NCBI GenBank assembly: GCA_030430385.1 | Contig: JAUIFO010000005.1 | Span: 62,001-126,000 of the forward strand | Direction: 5' to 3' | From: Bacteroidia bacterium | Lineage (GTDB): Bacteria; Bacteroidota; Bacteroidia; Flavobacteriales; Flavobacteriaceae | DNA: 64,000 nt | Shown here: positions 63,133 through 64,000 of the stretch, piece by piece | Numbering within the stretch: the first letter of the stretch is position 1 | Layout: the number at the start of each line of letters is the position of its first letter | The notes under the pieces: model-generated | The model's input: only the letters and a program-made list of their open reading frames with translations | Databases searched by the model: none | Told to the model about the DNA's origin: nothing | Position numbers and translations under genes: made by a program

Positions 63133-63729
63133 ATGATATTTGAATTCAAAGGATACACGCCAGTTGTACACGAAAGCAGTTTTGTGCACCCTTTGGCAGC
63201 AGTCACAGGCAATGTAATCATTGGTAAAAATTGTTACATAGGACCAGGAGCTGCGATTCGAGGAGATTGGGGACAAATCATTTTAGAAGATGGTGTGAAT
63301 GTACAAGAAAACTGTACAGTGCACATGTTTCCTGGAAAGTCCATTGTGCTCAAAGAGAGTGCTCACGTTGGACATGGCGCTATTATTCATGGTGCTAACT
63401 TGGGAAGAAATTGTCTTATTGGGATGAACTCGGTTGTTATGGACGATGCCGAAATTGGAGATGAGTGTATCATTGGAGCAATGGCATTCGTCAAGGCTGA
63501 AACTAAAATTCCTAAACGAAGTTTGGTGGTTGGTAATCCAGCAAAAATAGTGAAAACGGTCAGTGATGAGATGATCGCATGGAAAACCAAAGGCACGCAA
63601 TTGTATCAACAATTACCTGCAGATTGTCATGAGAGTTTGAAGGAAGTGGCTCCTTTGCGAACAGTGCCAGACACTATGAAAATTCAAGAAGGTGTTTACG
63701 ATACCTTGAGGGATTTTATGAAACAATAA
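63133..63729 (+). CDS. paaY: hexapeptide-repeat protein PaaY
   Basis: A 198-residue left-handed beta-helix protein of the gamma-carbonic anhydrase/acyltransferase type. The repeats GNVIIGKNCYIGPGAAIRGDWG, HVGHGAIIHGANLGRNCLIGM and VVMDDAEIGDECIIGAMAFV carry the metal-binding His of the family (in HVGHG and HGANLG). PaaY is a thioesterase in phenylacetate metabolism, complementing PaaI. Last paa gene; a repeat follows. Confidence 0.92.
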   Translation: MIFEFKGYTPVVHESSFVHPLAAVTGNVIIGKNCYIGPGAAIRGDWGQIILEDGVNVQENCTVHMFPGKSIVLKESAHVGHGAIIHGANLGRNCLIGMNSVVMDDAEIGDECIIGAMAFVKAETKIPKRSLVVGNPAKIVKTVSDEMIAWKTKGTQLYQQLPADCHESLKEVAPLRTVPDTMKIQEGVYDTLRDFMKQ

Positions 63730-63735
63730 AAATTT

Positions 63736-63841
63736 GGGCGTTACCACAACACTTCGATAAACGCAGTGTTGTTGGTCGCGCTTTACACTATATCTTTTTT
63801 GCCGTTAAAGCAAAAAAGGATGCCGTTTCAATCGCTAACGC
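63736..63841. repeat. interspersed repeat of the GGGCGTT...AACGC type, copy B
   Basis: A 106-bp element with the same ends as copy A (GGGCGTT, TAACGC). It contains two hairpins: CAACACT (63747-63753) / AGTGTTG (63765-63771), and ATCTTTTTTGC (63792-63802) / GCAAAAAAGGAT (63810-63821). It lies just after paaY. Confidence 0.65.
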
Positions 63842-63895
63842 GAGAGAATCGGAAACTAACAAACGCTAATAAATACGTTCTGTCATTCTGCAAGG

Positions 63896-63921
63896 TCACA
63901 CGGAGCGCAGTCGAAGTGTGA
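63896..63921. repeat. GAGCGCAGTCGA-loop palindrome, second copy
   Basis: TCACAC (63896-63901) and GTGTGA (63916-63921) flank the same GAGCGCAGTCGA loop as the element in the paaB-paaC spacer, where the arms are ACCTT/AAGGT. Arms differ but remain complementary. Confidence 0.6.
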
Positions 63922-63948
63922 TGCGGAATCTAAATTGAAACAAAGACA

Positions 63949-64000
63949 ATGTCTAAATTTGAACTAAAAATGCCCAAAATGGGTGAAAGTATTACAGAAG
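63949..64000 (+). CDS. 2-oxoacid dehydrogenase E2 (lipoyl) subunit, 5' end only
   Basis: Only 17 codons are in the window: ATG 63949 followed by SKFELKMPKMGESITE, the start of a lipoyl domain as found in dihydrolipoamide acyltransferase (E2) of branched-chain or other 2-oxoacid dehydrogenases. Which complex it belongs to cannot be told from this much. It lies 219 bp after paaY. Confidence 0.75.
   Translation, partial: MSKFELKMPKMGESITE

Noticed and set aside
63854..63869. Second PaaR-type site before the E2 gene (ACTAACAAACGCTAAT)
   Set aside because: Matches the operator at only 11 of 14 positions and loses symmetry; probably chance or repeat-derived.
1..64000. tRNA/rRNA genes, CRISPR arrays, insertion sequences, prophage or toxin-antitoxin modules
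   Set aside because: Intergenic regions were scanned by eye for cloverleaf arms, regular spacer repeats and transposase motifs; none was found. A tRNAscan or CRISPR search would be needed to be certain.

Overview
The window is a chromosomal segment from an AT-rich member of the Flavobacteriaceae (Bacteroidetes), probably a gliding, aerobic, marine-type species. The evidence is gliding genes (gldA, gldB, gldC), a protein with a type IX secretion C-terminal domain, two GLPGLI-family proteins next to a TonB-receptor-like barrel, a split metH, promoters of the Bacteroidetes type (-7 box TAnnTTTG, little Shine-Dalgarno sequence) and many signal peptides ending in SQ/AQ. I see no tRNA, rRNA, CRISPR array, insertion sequence or prophage.

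Layout. 1-8.3 kb: the 5' end of a deoxynucleoside kinase gene, a secreted protein of unknown function, and an OmpR-type two-component pair (minus strand), divergent from an envelope operon (small secreted protein, two GLPGLI proteins, TonB-receptor-like barrel). A 10-bp-phased GTTAAC array sits midway between the two divergent promoters. 8.3-17 kb: an interspersed repeat, a lipoprotein, then a methionine/SAM locus in which metK (minus) and split metH plus metF (plus) diverge from one intergenic region carrying two different SAM riboswitch classes (SAM-II-like towards metK, SAM-I towards metH). 17-21 kb: aminotransferase, PagL-like outer membrane protein, head-GIN lipoprotein, gldA. 21-25.3 kb: an aromatic amino acid operon (pheA, aminotransferase, tyrA, DAHP synthase/chorismate mutase) preceded by a previously unlabelled leader peptide, 8 of 9 consecutive residues aromatic, with a complete terminator/antiterminator attenuator. 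25.3-35.2 kb: housekeeping genes (rsgA, dtd, two DUF3857 proteins, MazG-like hydrolase, aroA, queA, rlmN). 35.3-46.5 kb: a T9SS cargo protein, a sulfotransferase-like lipoprotein, polyprenyl synthetase, an ECF sigma/membrane/outer-membrane trio, dnaG without zinc ligands, an orphan NarL-type regulator with Glu at the phosphoacceptor position, nadE, gldB-gldC. 46.7-50.2 kb: a tandem array of four divergent paralogues of an unrecognised secreted family. 50.3-63.7 kb: a phenylacetate (paa) catabolic cluster: DUF4230 protein, TetR regulator, paaE-A-B-C-D-G-H-I-J-Z, an enoyl-CoA hydratase, a four-helix-bundle protein and paaY. A PaaR-type operator overlaps the paaE promoter, and several short palindromic repeats lie in the spacers. 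The window ends inside the first codons of a lipoyl-bearing E2 subunit gene.

How the parts work together. Phenylacetyl-CoA would be epoxidised by PaaABCDE, isomerised by PaaG, opened and oxidised by PaaZ, then beta-oxidised by the hydratase, PaaH and PaaJ, with PaaI/PaaY thioesterases as rescue enzymes; no phenylacetate-CoA ligase (paaK) is present, so activation must be encoded elsewhere. The aromatic operon is most simply read as being switched by translation of the leader peptide, and the methionine cycle as being switched by SAM at both divergent transcription units.
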